Shown: piece after piece, positions 17,618 through 25,072 of the stretch | Position numbering within the stretch: the stretch's first letter is position 1 | Layout: each line of letters starts with the position of its first letter | DNA from: Epidermidibacterium keratini | Lineage (GTDB): Bacteria; Actinomycetota; Actinomycetes; Mycobacteriales; Antricoccaceae | Assembly: GCF_009834025.1 (NCBI RefSeq) | Contig: NZ_CP047156.1 | Coordinates: forward strand, 744,001-808,000 | DNA length: 64,000 nucleotides | Direction of reading: 5' to 3' | Translations under genes and position numbers: made by a program | Notes under the pieces: generated by a model | The model's database searches: none | What the model was told of the DNA's origin: nothing | The model's input: the letters and a program-made list of their open reading frames with translations, nothing else

Positions 17618-18479
17618 CGATAGCGAGCAAGCCCGCGAGACCGCGGCCGAGTTCGTGGGTCGGCTCGGAGACGAGCAGGAGGCGCGGCTCGGAGAGCGGG
17701 TCGCCGCGATGGAGCGCCGCTTCCGGCGAGACCGGCTCAAAGACGGGCTGATCGTCGCGGTGATCATGCTGATCATCGGAGGCGTCCTATACAACCTTTT
17801 CACCAACCGCGAGCAGGATCTGCGGGGCAGCATCGCTGAGGATCGGAGCGCCGACATCTCCGCGGCGCTCAGTGAGCAGGAGGCCGCGCAGCAAACGCAG
17901 GCGCAGCAACTAGAAGATTTCCTCGCGGCGCAGCAAGCCGCGGGAGTGCCGCTCACCGCGGCCGACCTGAAGTCCGCGATCGCTGGTGTGTCCACCGACG
18001 ACCCGGCGCTGAAGGCCGCGCTGGAGGCATTGGCGGAGCAGCTGGCGATGGTGGAGGCGCAGGTTAAGCAGCCCGGCCCAGCCGGCCCCAGCGGCCCGAC
18101 CGGCTCGGCCGGGCCGTCTGGCGAAGACGGCGCGCCGTACTCTGGCCCGCCCCCGTCCGACGGGGAGGACGGGCAGGACTGCGATCCGTGTTCGCCTCCG
18201 TCGATCAGTTTCCAACTCAACGCGGCAGGAGAGCTCGTCGTGACCATTGATGGGGCCTCTGTGAATCTTGGTGTCGTGACTGGTGCGCAGGGTCCGCAGG
18301 GCGCGGGCCAGGTCGACATGCAGTGCGACCAGGCCACCGGCCGGTGGGTAGCGACCTACCTGGACCCGGCGACGGGTGCGACCTCGACCCGCGACGCCGG
18401 GTCGTGTGTGCCGCCGACAGTCACCGAGACGGTCACGGTCACGCCACCTACCAGCGTTGAATCCTCCCCCAACGGCTGA
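17610..18479 (+). CDS. Membrane protein with coiled coil and collagen-like stalk
   Basis: About 289 residues from GTG 17610; GTG 17598 is an in-frame alternative. It overlaps the previous gene by 8 bases. It has a charged N-terminal helix, one membrane segment near 48-66, a Q/A-rich coiled coil (about 80-150), a collagen-like run of G-x-y triplets (about 155-178, GPAGPSGPTGSAGPSGEDG), a CDPC pair, and a strand-rich C-terminal domain with two more cysteines. This is unusual for a lysis protein. It may be a displayed conversion factor or a spanin-like bridge. No family is recognised. Confidence 0.55.
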   Translation: MNSDSEQARETAAEFVGRLGDEQEARLGERVAAMERRFRRDRLKDGLIVAVIMLIIGGVLYNLFTNREQDLRGSIAEDRSADISAALSEQEAAQQTQAQQLEDFLAAQQAAGVPLTAADLKSAIAGVSTDDPALKAALEALAEQLAMVEAQVKQPGPAGPSGPTGSAGPSGEDGAPYSGPPPSDGEDGQDCDPCSPPSISFQLNAAGELVVTIDGASVNLGVVTGAQGPQGAGQVDMQCDQATGRWVATYLDPATGATSTRDAGSCVPPTVTETVTVTPPTSVESSPNG

Positions 18480-18617
18480 AGCCGGGGGATTCCTGACTCA
18501 GGCTGCCGGTTCCCGCACAGCGGCGGGTTCCGGGCTTACACCCTCAGCATCAGCAGGCACGAGACCGGGCCTACCGACGCACCGCCCACCTAGACCCCGC
18601 TACCTCGGGATACGAGA

Positions 18618-18647
18618 CCGCCCCAGCCCGCTATGGGCTGGGGCGGT
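18618..18647 (+). terminator. Strong late-operon terminator
   Basis: A perfect 12-bp GC-rich stem (CCGCCCCAGCCC / GGGCTGGGGCGG) with loop GCTAT, extended by an A-T pair and followed by TTCTT. It is the strongest intrinsic terminator of the prophage and probably ends the late transcript. It may work in both directions, stopping the minus-strand genes that start at 19537. Confidence 0.8.
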
Positions 18648-18660
18648 TCTTCGCGCTCAC

Positions 18661-18786
18661 ATCCCCGCTGGGCGGGGAGGAATTCGGAGCCTGCCGTCGC
18701 GTTCGACATGACACTGGCTCATCCCCGCAGGCGGGGAGCATCCCGAAACTCAACCGAATAGCGGGTCATCCCCGGTGGGCGGGGAG
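18661..18786 (-). CRISPR. Degenerate type I-E-like CRISPR repeats (three units)
   Basis: On the minus strand three units read CTCCCCGCC..CGGGGATG at 18661-18680, 18721-18738 and 18768-18786. The middle one reads TGCTCCCCGCCTGCGGGG then ATGAGCC, close to the actinobacterial type I-E consensus. Unit starts are 60 and 47 bases apart; 60-61 is the normal I-E period. The units differ from each other and no cas gene is near, so this looks like a remnant or a captured mini-array rather than an active locus. Confidence 0.45.
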
Positions 18787-18827
18787 TTCGTGCTGCGGCT
18801 GACTGTACGTCCGCCGCGTCGGGATGG

Positions 18828-19136
18828 TCAAGATGCGTGGCGCTCGACCACGCGCCACAGGGCGTCACCCGCGGCCTGCTGTAGATCGGCCCGCTCGTCG
18901 TCGGTGAGCGGTTCGTACCCGACTGGTGCGACGACGATCGCCGCTGTCACGGTCCAGTCGGGCCGGTACGCATCGACGAGCTGCTGCCATTCGGTGAGCA
19001 GGTCGGTCTGGATCGCGTCGATGTCGAGGCCTTGCGCGTCGTCGCCGAGTCCGGCGAGGATCCATCCGCGCACCCCGGCTTTGTCGCCGCCGCCGAGCAC
19101 CATCGCGGTGTCGCCGACCTCGGTACGTGTCGTCAT
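18828..19136 (-). CDS. Small prophage protein, unknown
   Basis: A 102-residue acidic protein from ATG 19136 that overlaps the stop of the upstream minus-strand gene (TAATG), so the two form an operon reading away from the attachment site. It contains DIDAIQTDLLTEWQQLVDAY and a C-terminal acidic helix (TDDERADLQQAAGDALW). No family is recognised. Small paired genes between the lysis cassette and the attachment site are often lysogeny or host-interference genes, but nothing here shows that directly. Confidence 0.55.
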   Translation of the reverse strand: MTTRTEVGDTAMVLGGGDKAGVRGWILAGLGDDAQGLDIDAIQTDLLTEWQQLVDAYRPDWTVTAAIVVAPVGYEPLTDDERADLQQAAGDALWRVVERHAS

Positions 19137-19537
19137 TAGTAGCTGCCCTTCAGGCTGTCGATGAGGGAGGAGATCTGGCGGCGGGTCATCGCGCGCAGCG
19201 CGCCCTTATCCACGGTGCCGCCGGTGATGAGTCCGCGAGCGTCGATGAAGCCGTCACCCTCGCCGCTGCGATGCTTCTTAATGAGCAGGCTGACTGCGTA
19301 GTCGATCTGGCGGTCGGTGGCCATCGGCTCGCTCGGGATCGTCTTGGGCTCCGCCGCTGGGATGGTGTCCAAGTGCTTTGCCAGCAGCGGCGCCATGAGG
19401 AAGCGTCCATCATCGGTTGCGTTGATCATGCGTCCGACGTAGCCGGACCGAGTCCGGACCTCTGCGCTGAGGTCATCGATGTCCCAGCCGCTCTCGATGA
19501 GGCGGTTTACGTCTTCGGTCACATCCTGCATTGCCAT
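19136..19537 (-). CDS. Small prophage protein with ATDRQ motif, unknown
   Basis: A 133-residue protein starting at ATG 19537, behind an AGGAGC ribosome binding site. Longer upstream frames read low-complexity Ser/Arg sequence and are rejected. It begins MAMQDVTEDVNRLIESGWD and has a MATDRQIDYAVSLLIKKH helix near residues 82-99. Similar (A/P)T-x-x-Q helices occur in small actinophage proteins of unknown role. It is divergent from the HTH gene at 19641, and the tandem operators lie between them. Confidence 0.65.
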   Translation of the reverse strand: MAMQDVTEDVNRLIESGWDIDDLSAEVRTRSGYVGRMINATDDGRFLMAPLLAKHLDTIPAAEPKTIPSEPMATDRQIDYAVSLLIKKHRSGEGDGFIDARGLITGGTVDKGALRAMTRRQISSLIDSLKGSY

Positions 19538-19571
19538 TGTCTTGCTCCTGCTCGGTCTGTCTTGCTGACAC

Positions 19572-19619
19572 ATTAATACTAGACCAAGGTCAAGTATTAA
19601 TGCAAGACCTGAGTCAAGT
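19572..19619. promoter_or_regulatory. Two tandem 24-bp operator-like repeats
   Basis: ATTAATACTAGACC.. (19572-19595) and ATTAATGCAAGACC.. (19596-19619) match at 19 of 24 bases and sit head to tail in the only AT-rich stretch of this area, between divergent genes. The first ATTAATACT also pairs with AGTATTAAT at 19593-19601. Each unit has GACC and GTC half-sites facing each other. The layout suggests binding sites for a phage regulator, perhaps the HTH protein at 19641. Confidence 0.55.
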
Positions 19620-19640
19620 AATTTCTGATAGACTTCACCC

Positions 19641-19832
19641 ATGCCCACCGAGCAGGACCTCACTGCCGCACAACAGCGCGTCGAGCGCGCCGATGAGCGC
19701 GCCAGCACGGCCCGCGCAGAACGCGATGACCTGATCCGCGCCGCGATCGCAGGCGGCATGAGCGCGTACCGCATCGCCCAGCTCACCGGCATTGACCAGG
19801 CCCGCATCGGCAGAATCAAGCGCGCCGGCTAG
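19641..19832 (+). CDS. Small helix-turn-helix protein
   Basis: A 63-residue protein from ATG 19641. The N-terminal half is a charged helix; the C-terminal half (AIAGGMSAYRIAQLTGIDQA) is a helix-turn-helix with the S-x-x-x-I-A spacing of small resolvase/XRE-like DNA-binding proteins. It is divergent from the two-gene minus operon and lies just beside the tandem operators, so autoregulation or control of that operon is plausible. No ribosome binding site is clear, so the message may be nearly leaderless. Confidence 0.6.
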   Translation: MPTEQDLTAAQQRVERADERASTARAERDDLIRAAIAGGMSAYRIAQLTGIDQARIGRIKRAG

Positions 19833-20179
19833 CCAGGCGGCTCGAACCGCTCCCGCCGCCCAGCCTCCCGCCGCCGATCCACATGCGGCGGCCGCGACCA
19901 CACCACCCCACACCGCAGACACTCCCACGTCCGATGCCCCGCACCGCCAGCGCACGAGCACGGCAGCCAGCCAACGATCTGCCCGCCACGCGTCGTCCAG
20001 TCGTTGCCGCAGTGGCAGGCTGGTGGCGGCTGCTCGGTGATCACCCGACCATGATGCAGCGCGGCGGCGACAGGGCTCAGAATCAGCCCAAAAATGGCCC
20101 AAGTTGACCAAGAAACGGGCCGATACTCCCCGATACCCGCCGTTCCAAATCTGGACCCTGACCTCGGATTACCGCGCAT
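19829..20179 (-). CDS. Small cysteine-rich (zinc-ribbon-like) prophage protein
   Basis: A frame of up to 116 residues ending at 19829, converging on the HTH gene. The segment from about residue 54 has CHCGNDW, then PCSC, then HRTWECLRCGVVW: paired cysteines and histidines typical of small zinc-binding phage proteins. The N-terminal start is uncertain, because no good ribosome binding site precedes ATG 20179 and a later start is possible. A second frame on the same strand (19635-20111) lacks such motifs and was not accepted. Confidence 0.45.
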   Translation of the reverse strand: MRGNPRSGSRFGTAGIGEYRPVSWSTWAIFGLILSPVAAALHHGRVITEQPPPACHCGNDWTTRGGQIVGWLPCSCAGGAGHRTWECLRCGVVWSRPPHVDRRREAGRRERFEPPG

Positions 20180-20199
20180 TCACGCAGGTCAGCAACACG

Positions 20200-20230
20200 C
20201 CGTCATAGAGTTCGAGTCTCTCCGGCCCTA
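20200..20230 (+). other. Probable attachment site: tRNA 3'-end-like sequence
   Basis: The sequence TAGAGTTCGAGTCTCTCC (then GGCCCTA) has a T-arm: a TTCGAGT loop flanked by AGAG and CTCT, followed by a seven-base CGGCCCT acceptor strand and an A discriminator. No matching 5' acceptor or anticodon arm lies upstream, so only the 3' part of a tRNA is present. This is what an integrase acting on a tRNA gene leaves at one prophage end. Phage-type genes end and chromosomal genes begin here. Confidence 0.5.
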
Positions 20231-20257
20231 CTTTGAGATCCAGCGCTAGCAAGCAGC

Positions 20258-20306
20258 CTTAGATGTGGCGTAGCGGTCACCCAGTGACAGCCACACCACA
20301 TCTAAG
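20258..20306. repeat. Two-tier extragenic palindrome, copy A
   Basis: An outer 11-bp stem (CTTAGATGTGG / CCACATCTAAG) encloses an inner hairpin GTCAC-CCA-GTGAC. The same design occurs at 20870-20916 and 50796-50850. This copy lies 11 bases past the stop of the minus-strand ankyrin gene, so it may act as its terminator. Confidence 0.75.
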
Positions 20307-20317
20307 CCCTCGCACGT

Positions 20318-20830
20318 TCAGTTTTCTGGGCGTTCCTGACCGAATGCCTGATCGACAACCTCGCCGACAGCTGTGATGTAGGTGCGCAGCGGTACCGGCT
20401 CGCCCCGCAGCTTCACGATGACGTCGACGTCGAAGCGCGGGTTGGCAAACAGCACCCGAAAGAGGGGAAGTTTCTGCTCGTTGGTCAACATCGGCAGCCG
20501 CACCAGCTGCAAAAACGGCAGGTCCCCGCGGCGCGACGGGTGGTTCGGGTCGGCGCCTTCATCGAGCAAGCGCTGCAGAAGCGGCGCCTCGAGTTCGGCG
20601 TCATGCTCCCCCGCGCCCAGCATCACGTTGATCGCGCTGTTGCCCTGCTCGACTGTCGTCGCGTCGGCGCCTTCATCAAGCAGGAAGTTGCTGATTGCGA
20701 CGCGCGCCTGTGGATCGTGGTTCGAGAGCGCATCGAGGAAGTATCTGGTGGGTTCAGGTCGCTGCTCGTCGTACGCCTGCCGAAACTCGTCGATTGACCC
20801 GTTTCTCGCTGCGTACATCGCGCTCGCCAT
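20318..20830 (-). CDS. Ankyrin-repeat protein
   Basis: A 170-residue cytosolic protein from ATG 20830. It has ankyrin-like units: AMYAARNGSIDEFRQAYDEQ, then DPQARVAISNFLLDEGADAT, then LEAPLLQRLLDEGADPNHPS, with the LLxxGAD turns of the family. Ankyrin repeats bind other proteins; the partner is unknown. It stands alone between the prophage border and a membrane protein gene, and palindrome copies A and B flank it. A second, secreted ankyrin protein lies 7.5 kb away. Confidence 0.8.
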   Translation of the reverse strand: MASAMYAARNGSIDEFRQAYDEQRPEPTRYFLDALSNHDPQARVAISNFLLDEGADATTVEQGNSAINVMLGAGEHDAELEAPLLQRLLDEGADPNHPSRRGDLPFLQLVRLPMLTNEQKLPLFRVLFANPRFDVDVIVKLRGEPVPLRTYITAVGEVVDQAFGQERPEN

Positions 20831-20869
20831 GCCTGCACGGTATCGCGACGAAGGCCGCTTTGACCTCCA

Positions 20870-20916
20870 CTAAGTGTGGCCTAGCTGTCACCCAGTGACA
20901 GCTTCGCCACATCTAG
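20870..20916. repeat. Two-tier extragenic palindrome, copy B
   Basis: CTAAGTGTGGC pairs with GCCACATCTAG (two mismatches) around a perfect inner hairpin CTGTCAC-CCA-GTGACAG at 20885-20901. It lies between the ankyrin gene start and the 3' end of the next minus-strand gene (20989). Confidence 0.75.
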
Positions 20917-20988
20917 GGGCCCGTCGTCGTTAGCCGGAAGTAGCGATGATGCCGTTGACGTTGCGGGCGGTGTGCTCATCGGTGCGGA

Positions 20989-21444
20989 TCAGGTCTTCGT
21001 CACGAGCGCCCCGAGCGAGACGGTCGAAGCGGCGACTACGCCGATCGTCATCACCCAGAGGGAGAGCGGCACCTGGGCAAGCCCTCCGAGGTTGACGAAG
21101 AGGATGAACAGCAGCGCCGTCCAGGCGGCGACGAGCAGAGATACGACCAGGCCGATCCAACGAAGAACCACCCGCGGGCTACCAGTCGCAATGCGACGAA
21201 TCGCGTGGACAGCAAGGAAGATCCCGCACACCGCAACGGGGACGACACCCAGCGCGTAGGTCACGGCTTCGGAGTCGAACGTCAAGTCGCCTACCGCGAG
21301 TCGCACGATCGTTTCCGCCGCGATGTAGCCCTCGCCGCCGTAGGACCCGAACGGCAGGAAGAGCGGCAGCAGACAGACCGACGAGGTCACGAACAGCACC
21401 GCGGTGAGCGCTTTCGACGGAGCAGGCCGCCCGGACTCCTGCAT
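20989..21444 (-). CDS. Four-helix membrane protein, unknown
   Basis: A 151-residue protein from ATG 21444 with four hydrophobic segments (about 12-30, 60-80, 95-118, 125-145) and short loops. It resembles many small actinobacterial membrane proteins of unknown function. It is 20 bases downstream of rdgB on the same strand, so it may be the last gene of that operon. No catalytic motif is visible. Confidence 0.6.
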   Translation of the reverse strand: MQESGRPAPSKALTAVLFVTSSVCLLPLFLPFGSYGGEGYIAAETIVRLAVGDLTFDSEAVTYALGVVPVAVCGIFLAVHAIRRIATGSPRVVLRWIGLVVSLLVAAWTALLFILFVNLGGLAQVPLSLWVMTIGVVAASTVSLGALVTKT

Positions 21445-21464
21445 ACCGTCACGCTATCGCGCAT

Positions 21465-22058
21465 TCAGCGAAGGTACGGCGCGATCTGCTGCGCGAGGGC
21501 GCGCAGCGCTTTGCCGCGATGGCTGATCGCGTCCTTCTGCTCGGGCGCGAGCTCCGCGGCGGTCAGGTCGGAGCCGTCCGGCACAAACAACGGGTCATAG
21601 CCGAACCCGCCCTCGCCCCGCGGCTCGCGAATCAGCCGTCCCGGCATCTCGCCGCGCACGACGACCTCGCGCCCGTCCGGGTCGGCGTACGCCGCCGCCG
21701 CGACAAACCGGGCGGTCAGCCGAGACTCGGGTACGTCGCGCAGCTGCGCCAGCAGCAGCGCGTTGTTGGCCGCGTCATCGCCATGCCTGCCCGACCAGCG
21801 CGCCGAGAAGATTCCCGGGCAGCCGTTCAGCGCATCGACCGCGATGCCCGAGTCGTCAGCGACCGCGGCGAGGCCGGTGTAACGCACTGCCTCGCGCGCC
21901 TTCAGCAGCGCGTTGTCCTCGAACGTCGCGCCATCCTCCGGCGCCTCGGGGTACGCCGCGACGTCGTCGAGTCCGATGATCTCGACCCCGGAGAACGCCT
22001 CGATGCGGCGCAGCTCAGCGAGCTTCTTGGCGTTGCGCGACGCGAGCAGCAGCCGCAT
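21465..22058 (-). CDS. rdgB: XTP/dITP diphosphatase (non-canonical purine NTP hydrolase)
   Basis: A 197-residue protein of normal length. It removes inosine and xanthosine triphosphates from the nucleotide pool, releasing pyrophosphate. Family motifs are clear: LLASRNAKKLAEL at the start (substrate loop), ATFEDNALLKAREA, VADDSGIAVDALNG with the catalytic aspartates, PGIFSARWSG, and the C-terminal GGFGYDPLF and SHRGKAL. ATG 22058 overlaps the rph stop (TGATG); a GTG one codon earlier is possible. It sits in the rph-rdgB pair that is conserved in actinobacteria. Confidence 0.95.
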   Translation of the reverse strand: MRLLLASRNAKKLAELRRIEAFSGVEIIGLDDVAAYPEAPEDGATFEDNALLKAREAVRYTGLAAVADDSGIAVDALNGCPGIFSARWSGRHGDDAANNALLLAQLRDVPESRLTARFVAAAAYADPDGREVVVRGEMPGRLIREPRGEGGFGYDPLFVPDGSDLTAAELAPEQKDAISHRGKALRALAQQIAPYLR

Positions 22059-22789
22059 CACGCCTCCAGCGCGGCGCGCTGGATCGCCGTCAGCTCAGCA
22101 CATCCCGCGAGCGCGAGGTCCAACAGCGCGTCCAGCTCGGTGCGGCTGAACGGCGCCCCCTCCGCAGTCCCCTGCACCTCGACGAGGTTGCCATCGCCGG
22201 TCGCGACGACGTTCATGTCGGTCTCCGCGCGCACATCCTCCTCGTAGGGCAGGTCGAGGCGCGGCTGCCCGTCGATGATCCCGACCGAGACTGCGGCGAC
22301 CGATCCGGTCAGCGCCGGCTCGGAGGCGAGCGCTCCCCGCTCACGCAACCAGGACACCGCGTCGGCGAGGGCGACGTACGCGCCGGTGATCGCCGCCGTG
22401 CGCGTGCCACCGTCGGCCTGCAGTACGTCGCAGTCGATCTCGATCATGTTCTCGCCCAGCGCACCGAGGTCGATGCACGCACGAAGGCTGCGCCCGATCA
22501 GCCGGGAGATCTCATGGGTGCGACCGCCGATGCGGCCCTTGACCGACTCGCGCGACGAGCGGGTGTGGGTGGCGCGCGGCAGCATGGCGTACTCGGCGGT
22601 GACCCAGCCGAGGCCAGATCCCTTGCGCCACCGGGGAACTCCCTCTGTCACCGACGCCGCCACCAGGACCCGGGTGCCTCCGAACTCAACCAGCACCGAC
22701 CCTTCGGCATGATCGAGCCAGTTGCGCGTGATGGTGACCGGCCGCAGCTCGTTGGCGGCGCGTCCGTCGGTACGTTCGGTGGTGGTCAT
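22058..22789 (-). CDS. rph: Ribonuclease PH
   Basis: A 243-residue phosphorolytic 3'-5' exoribonuclease that trims tRNA 3' ends. Motifs include [15 protein letters not shown] at the start, [22 protein letters not shown]-type substrate loop ([17 protein letters not shown]), the phosphate-binding [18 protein letters not shown], and [22 protein letters not shown] 22789 overlaps the MFS stop by four bases and has GGGAG just upstream; a TTG at 22798 was not chosen. Coupling to rdgB follows by the TGATG overlap. Confidence 0.95.
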   Translation of the reverse strand: MTTTERTDGRAANELRPVTITRNWLDHAEGSVLVEFGGTRVLVAASVTEGVPRWRKGSGLGWVTAEYAMLPRATHTRSSRESVKGRIGGRTHEISRLIGRSLRACIDLGALGENMIEIDCDVLQADGGTRTAAITGAYVALADAVSWLRERGALASEPALTGSVAAVSVGIIDGQPRLDLPYEEDVRAETDMNVVATGDGNLVEVQGTAEGAPFSRTELDALLDLALAGCAELTAIQRAALEA

Positions 22790-24252
22790 ATCTCCCAATC
22801 TGGTTTCGGTGCGTCACGATCTGGTGCATCGCGATCTGGTGCATCGCGATCTGGTGCATCGCGATCTGGTGCATCGCGGTCGGTTGCGTCTCGCCTCGGT
22901 GGCCCCGGCGGGTCGTCGGGATGACGCTGCTCTTGGAACCGGTGCCAGTCACGCGAGATCGCCTCGCGCAGCGGCGGTACGACGACCCCCTCGCCAGCGA
23001 GCACTCGCCTCGTGCGGTTGCGGTAGCGAATGATCATCGCGATGCCGAGAGCCCATATGACGTACTGGAATGCGAAGGCCCATTTGTACGCCGCAAGACT
23101 GTAGTCGCCGCGCGCTCCTGAGCCAAACCAGTCGAGGATGACACCCATCGCAAACATCGTGACCAGCGAGGCGACAAACCCGCCCACGTTGACGATGCCG
23201 GTCGCCGTACCCAGCCGCGACGACGGGTTAAACGTGCGCGCGAAGTCAAAGCCGACCATCGAGCCGGGTCCGCCGAGCGAGGTGGTGAGTACGGCGAGCG
23301 CGACGGTCCAGACCGGGGATCGCCCCGGCCACGCAAGCACCAGCGTCCAGGCCGCGATGCCGAGGGCGACCAGTCCGAGCACCATCGTCGAGCGCCGCAG
23401 CGGATGCCGCGCGACCATCCGCCCGATCACTGGCGAGATGGTGACCGCGACGAGGACGTTAAGGCTGAGAATGAGCGACGCCGTCGCCTGCGGATAACCG
23501 AGGCCCTGCGTCATGAAGGGGTAGCCCCACAGCATCGTGAAGGTCTGGATGCTGAACGGCGTGGTGAAGTGCACCCAGAAGCCGACCTTCGTGCCGGGGT
23601 GGCGCCACGACGTAGCCAGCTGGCGCCGAATCTCGCTCGGTGACAGTTCCTTGGTGCGCGTCGCGGCGTCCTCTCCCCCGCGGAAAAACGCGAAGACGAG
23701 AATGCCCGCCAACGCGCAGAAGCCAGCCACACCAAGGAAACTTGCCGTCCAGTGATCGACCGAGATCATCGCGGCAAACGGGATCGCGCTGAGCAGCTGA
23801 CCGATCTGCCCGAGCAGTCCGGTGGTCTGTGTCAGCATCGGCACGCGCCGCGGCGGGAAGAGCTGCGCGACCTTGCGCAGCACGCTGGAGAAGATGAAAG
23901 CATCGCCCGCGCCGATGAGCATGCGCGCCAGCAGCGCCGGCGTCACCGACGTCGCAAAGGCCAGATATGCCTGGCCAATCGCCATCAGCACGCAGCCGAG
24001 CAGCACCAGCCGCCGCGGCCCGTATCGGTCGATGAGTACGCCGACCGGGATCTGCAGCCCGGCGTACACCAGCAGCTGAACGACGGTGAAGATCGCGACG
24101 TCGGATGCCGATGCGTGGAAGCGTTCAGAGGCCGGGATCGCCGCCACACCAAAGGAGGTGCGGCCGAAGACCGCAGCGATATAGGCAAAAGTGCCTGCGA
24201 GGTAGGAGATCCAGACACCGCGCGGGACGCGCTGCATGACCGCGTCAGACAT
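22786..24252 (-). CDS. MFS transporter with repetitive C-terminal tail
   Basis: A 488-residue protein with about twelve membrane segments. It has the MFS loop pattern [16 protein letters not shown] after the second helix and a weaker version after the eighth. The substrate cannot be told from sequence; the overall look is of the nitrate/sugar-phosphate-like or multidrug MFS. The last 45 residues are hydrophilic, with a DRDAP pentapeptide repeated. ATG 24252 overlaps the murI stop; ATG 24237 is an alternative. It lies inside the murI-rph-rdgB operon, where mycobacteria have a different gene. Confidence 0.8.
   Translation of the reverse strand: MSDAVMQRVPRGVWISYLAGTFAYIAAVFGRTSFGVAAIPASERFHASASDVAIFTVVQLLVYAGLQIPVGVLIDRYGPRRLVLLGCVLMAIGQAYLAFATSVTPALLARMLIGAGDAFIFSSVLRKVAQLFPPRRVPMLTQTTGLLGQIGQLLSAIPFAAMISVDHWTASFLGVAGFCALAGILVFAFFRGGEDAATRTKELSPSEIRRQLATSWRHPGTKVGFWVHFTTPFSIQTFTMLWGYPFMTQGLGYPQATASLILSLNVLVAVTISPVIGRMVARHPLRRSTMVLGLVALGIAAWTLVLAWPGRSPVWTVALAVLTTSLGGPGSMVGFDFARTFNPSSRLGTATGIVNVGGFVASLVTMFAMGVILDWFGSGARGDYSLAAYKWAFAFQYVIWALGIAMIIRYRNRTRRVLAGEGVVVPPLREAISRDWHRFQEQRHPDDPPGPPRRDATDRDAPDRDAPDRDAPDRDAPDRDAPKPDWEI
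22811..22885. repeat. 15-bp tandem repeat at the end of the MFS gene
   Basis: Five in-frame units of GCATCGCGATCTGGT lie head to tail; three are identical (22826-22870) and the outer two differ. They encode the DAPDR/DRDAP pentapeptides of the MFS tail. Such identical short repeats expand and shrink by slippage. Confidence 0.9.
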
Positions 24253-25069
24253 CGACGTTGTCCACGCGCTCAATCAGCGGACCGAGGAAGCGGCGGGCCA
24301 GCCCGAAGAACTGCTCGGCGTCTCCGGTGCAGCGAAACTCGAGCCGCGCCTGTGCGTCATCGGACGCGAAGAGATCAAGGCGGGTCAGCTCGCGATAGAG
24401 GTCCTTCGCGGTCTCGTCGGCACTGTTGACGAGCGTGACCTCGTCACCCATGACGACGCCGAGTACGCCGGTCAGCATCGGGTAGTGGGTGCAGCCGAGC
24501 ACGAGCGTGTCGACACCGGCCTCCTGCAGCGGCTGCACATAGGCGCTTGCCAGGCCCATGATCTGCCGACCGTTGGTGATTCCCCGCTCGACGAAGTCGA
24601 CGAACCGCGGACAGGCCTGCGAGACCACCTCGACTGGTTCTCCCGTGCGGGCCGCCACCTCGCCGAACACCCGCTCGTAGGCCCCGCTGCCGACGGTCGC
24701 CGCGGTCGCGATGACCCCGACGCGGCCGTTGGCGCTCGCGGCGACTGCTCGGCGTACTGCCGGATGGATGACCTCGAGGACCGGTACGTCGTACCGCGCC
24801 CGAGCGTCTTCGACCATGGCAGCACTCGCCGAGTTGCAGGCGATGACGAGCGCCTTGACGCCCTGCTTCACGAGAGAGTCCAGGCATCCCAGGGCATATT
24901 CGCGGATCTGCTCGACTGGCCGCGGCCCGTAGGGCACGTGTGCGGTGTCGCCGAGATACGTGATCGACTCGTGCGGCAGCTGGTCGATGATCGCGCGCGC
25001 GACGGTCAGTCCGCCCGCGCCGGAGTCGAAAACCCCGATTGGTGCCTCTCGACCGGTCTGTTCACCCAC
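24245..25069 (-). CDS. murI: Glutamate racemase
   Basis: A 274-residue cofactor-independent racemase making D-glutamate for peptidoglycan. [12 protein letters not shown] at residues 12-23 carries the conserved D15-S16. The two catalytic cysteines are C78 in IACNSAS and C193 in LGCTHYPML. The start is GTG 25069, three bases after the rhomboid stop. It is followed, with overlap, by the MFS, rph and rdgB genes in one operon. Confidence 0.96.
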   Translation of the reverse strand: MGEQTGREAPIGVFDSGAGGLTVARAIIDQLPHESITYLGDTAHVPYGPRPVEQIREYALGCLDSLVKQGVKALVIACNSASAAMVEDARARYDVPVLEVIHPAVRRAVAASANGRVGVIATAATVGSGAYERVFGEVAARTGEPVEVVSQACPRFVDFVERGITNGRQIMGLASAYVQPLQEAGVDTLVLGCTHYPMLTGVLGVVMGDEVTLVNSADETAKDLYRELTRLDLFASDDAQARLEFRCTGDAEQFFGLARRFLGPLIERVDNVDV

Positions 25070-25072
25070 GCA

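Larger units (their letters stand above)
18480..18827. other. Non-coding stretch after the late operon
   Basis: No supported gene lies here. A bulged hairpin (18466-18488) covers the end of the preceding gene, a strong terminator sits at 18618-18647 and three CRISPR-like repeats lie at 18661-18786. The rest (18490-18610) shows nothing I can name. Confidence 0.6.
1..20230. mobile_element. Right part of an integrated siphovirus prophage
   Basis: The genes from the left edge to about 20.2 kb follow the canonical siphovirus order: capsid, connectors, tail terminator, major tail protein, chaperones, tape measure, baseplate, fibres, lysis. A tRNA-3'-end-like sequence then marks the probable right border, and the next genes are chromosomal. 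Terminase, portal, protease, integrase and repressor are not seen and should lie left of the window. The structural genes look intact, so the element may be functional. That is an inference, because the left half is missing. Confidence 0.9.

Noticed and set aside
18828-19537. Anti-CRISPR genes next to the CRISPR-like repeats
   Set aside because: The two small genes have no similarity to anti-CRISPRs I know, and the repeats look decayed; guilt by position is not enough.
19635-20111. Alternative minus-strand frame overlapping the small HTH and cysteine-rich genes
   Set aside because: It is low in motifs and covers both the operator-proximal HTH gene and the cysteine-rich frame, which has a better metal-binding pattern.
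20150-20230. A complete tRNA gene at the prophage border
   Set aside because: No 5' acceptor strand, D-arm or anticodon arm can be folded upstream of the T-arm, so only a fragment is present.
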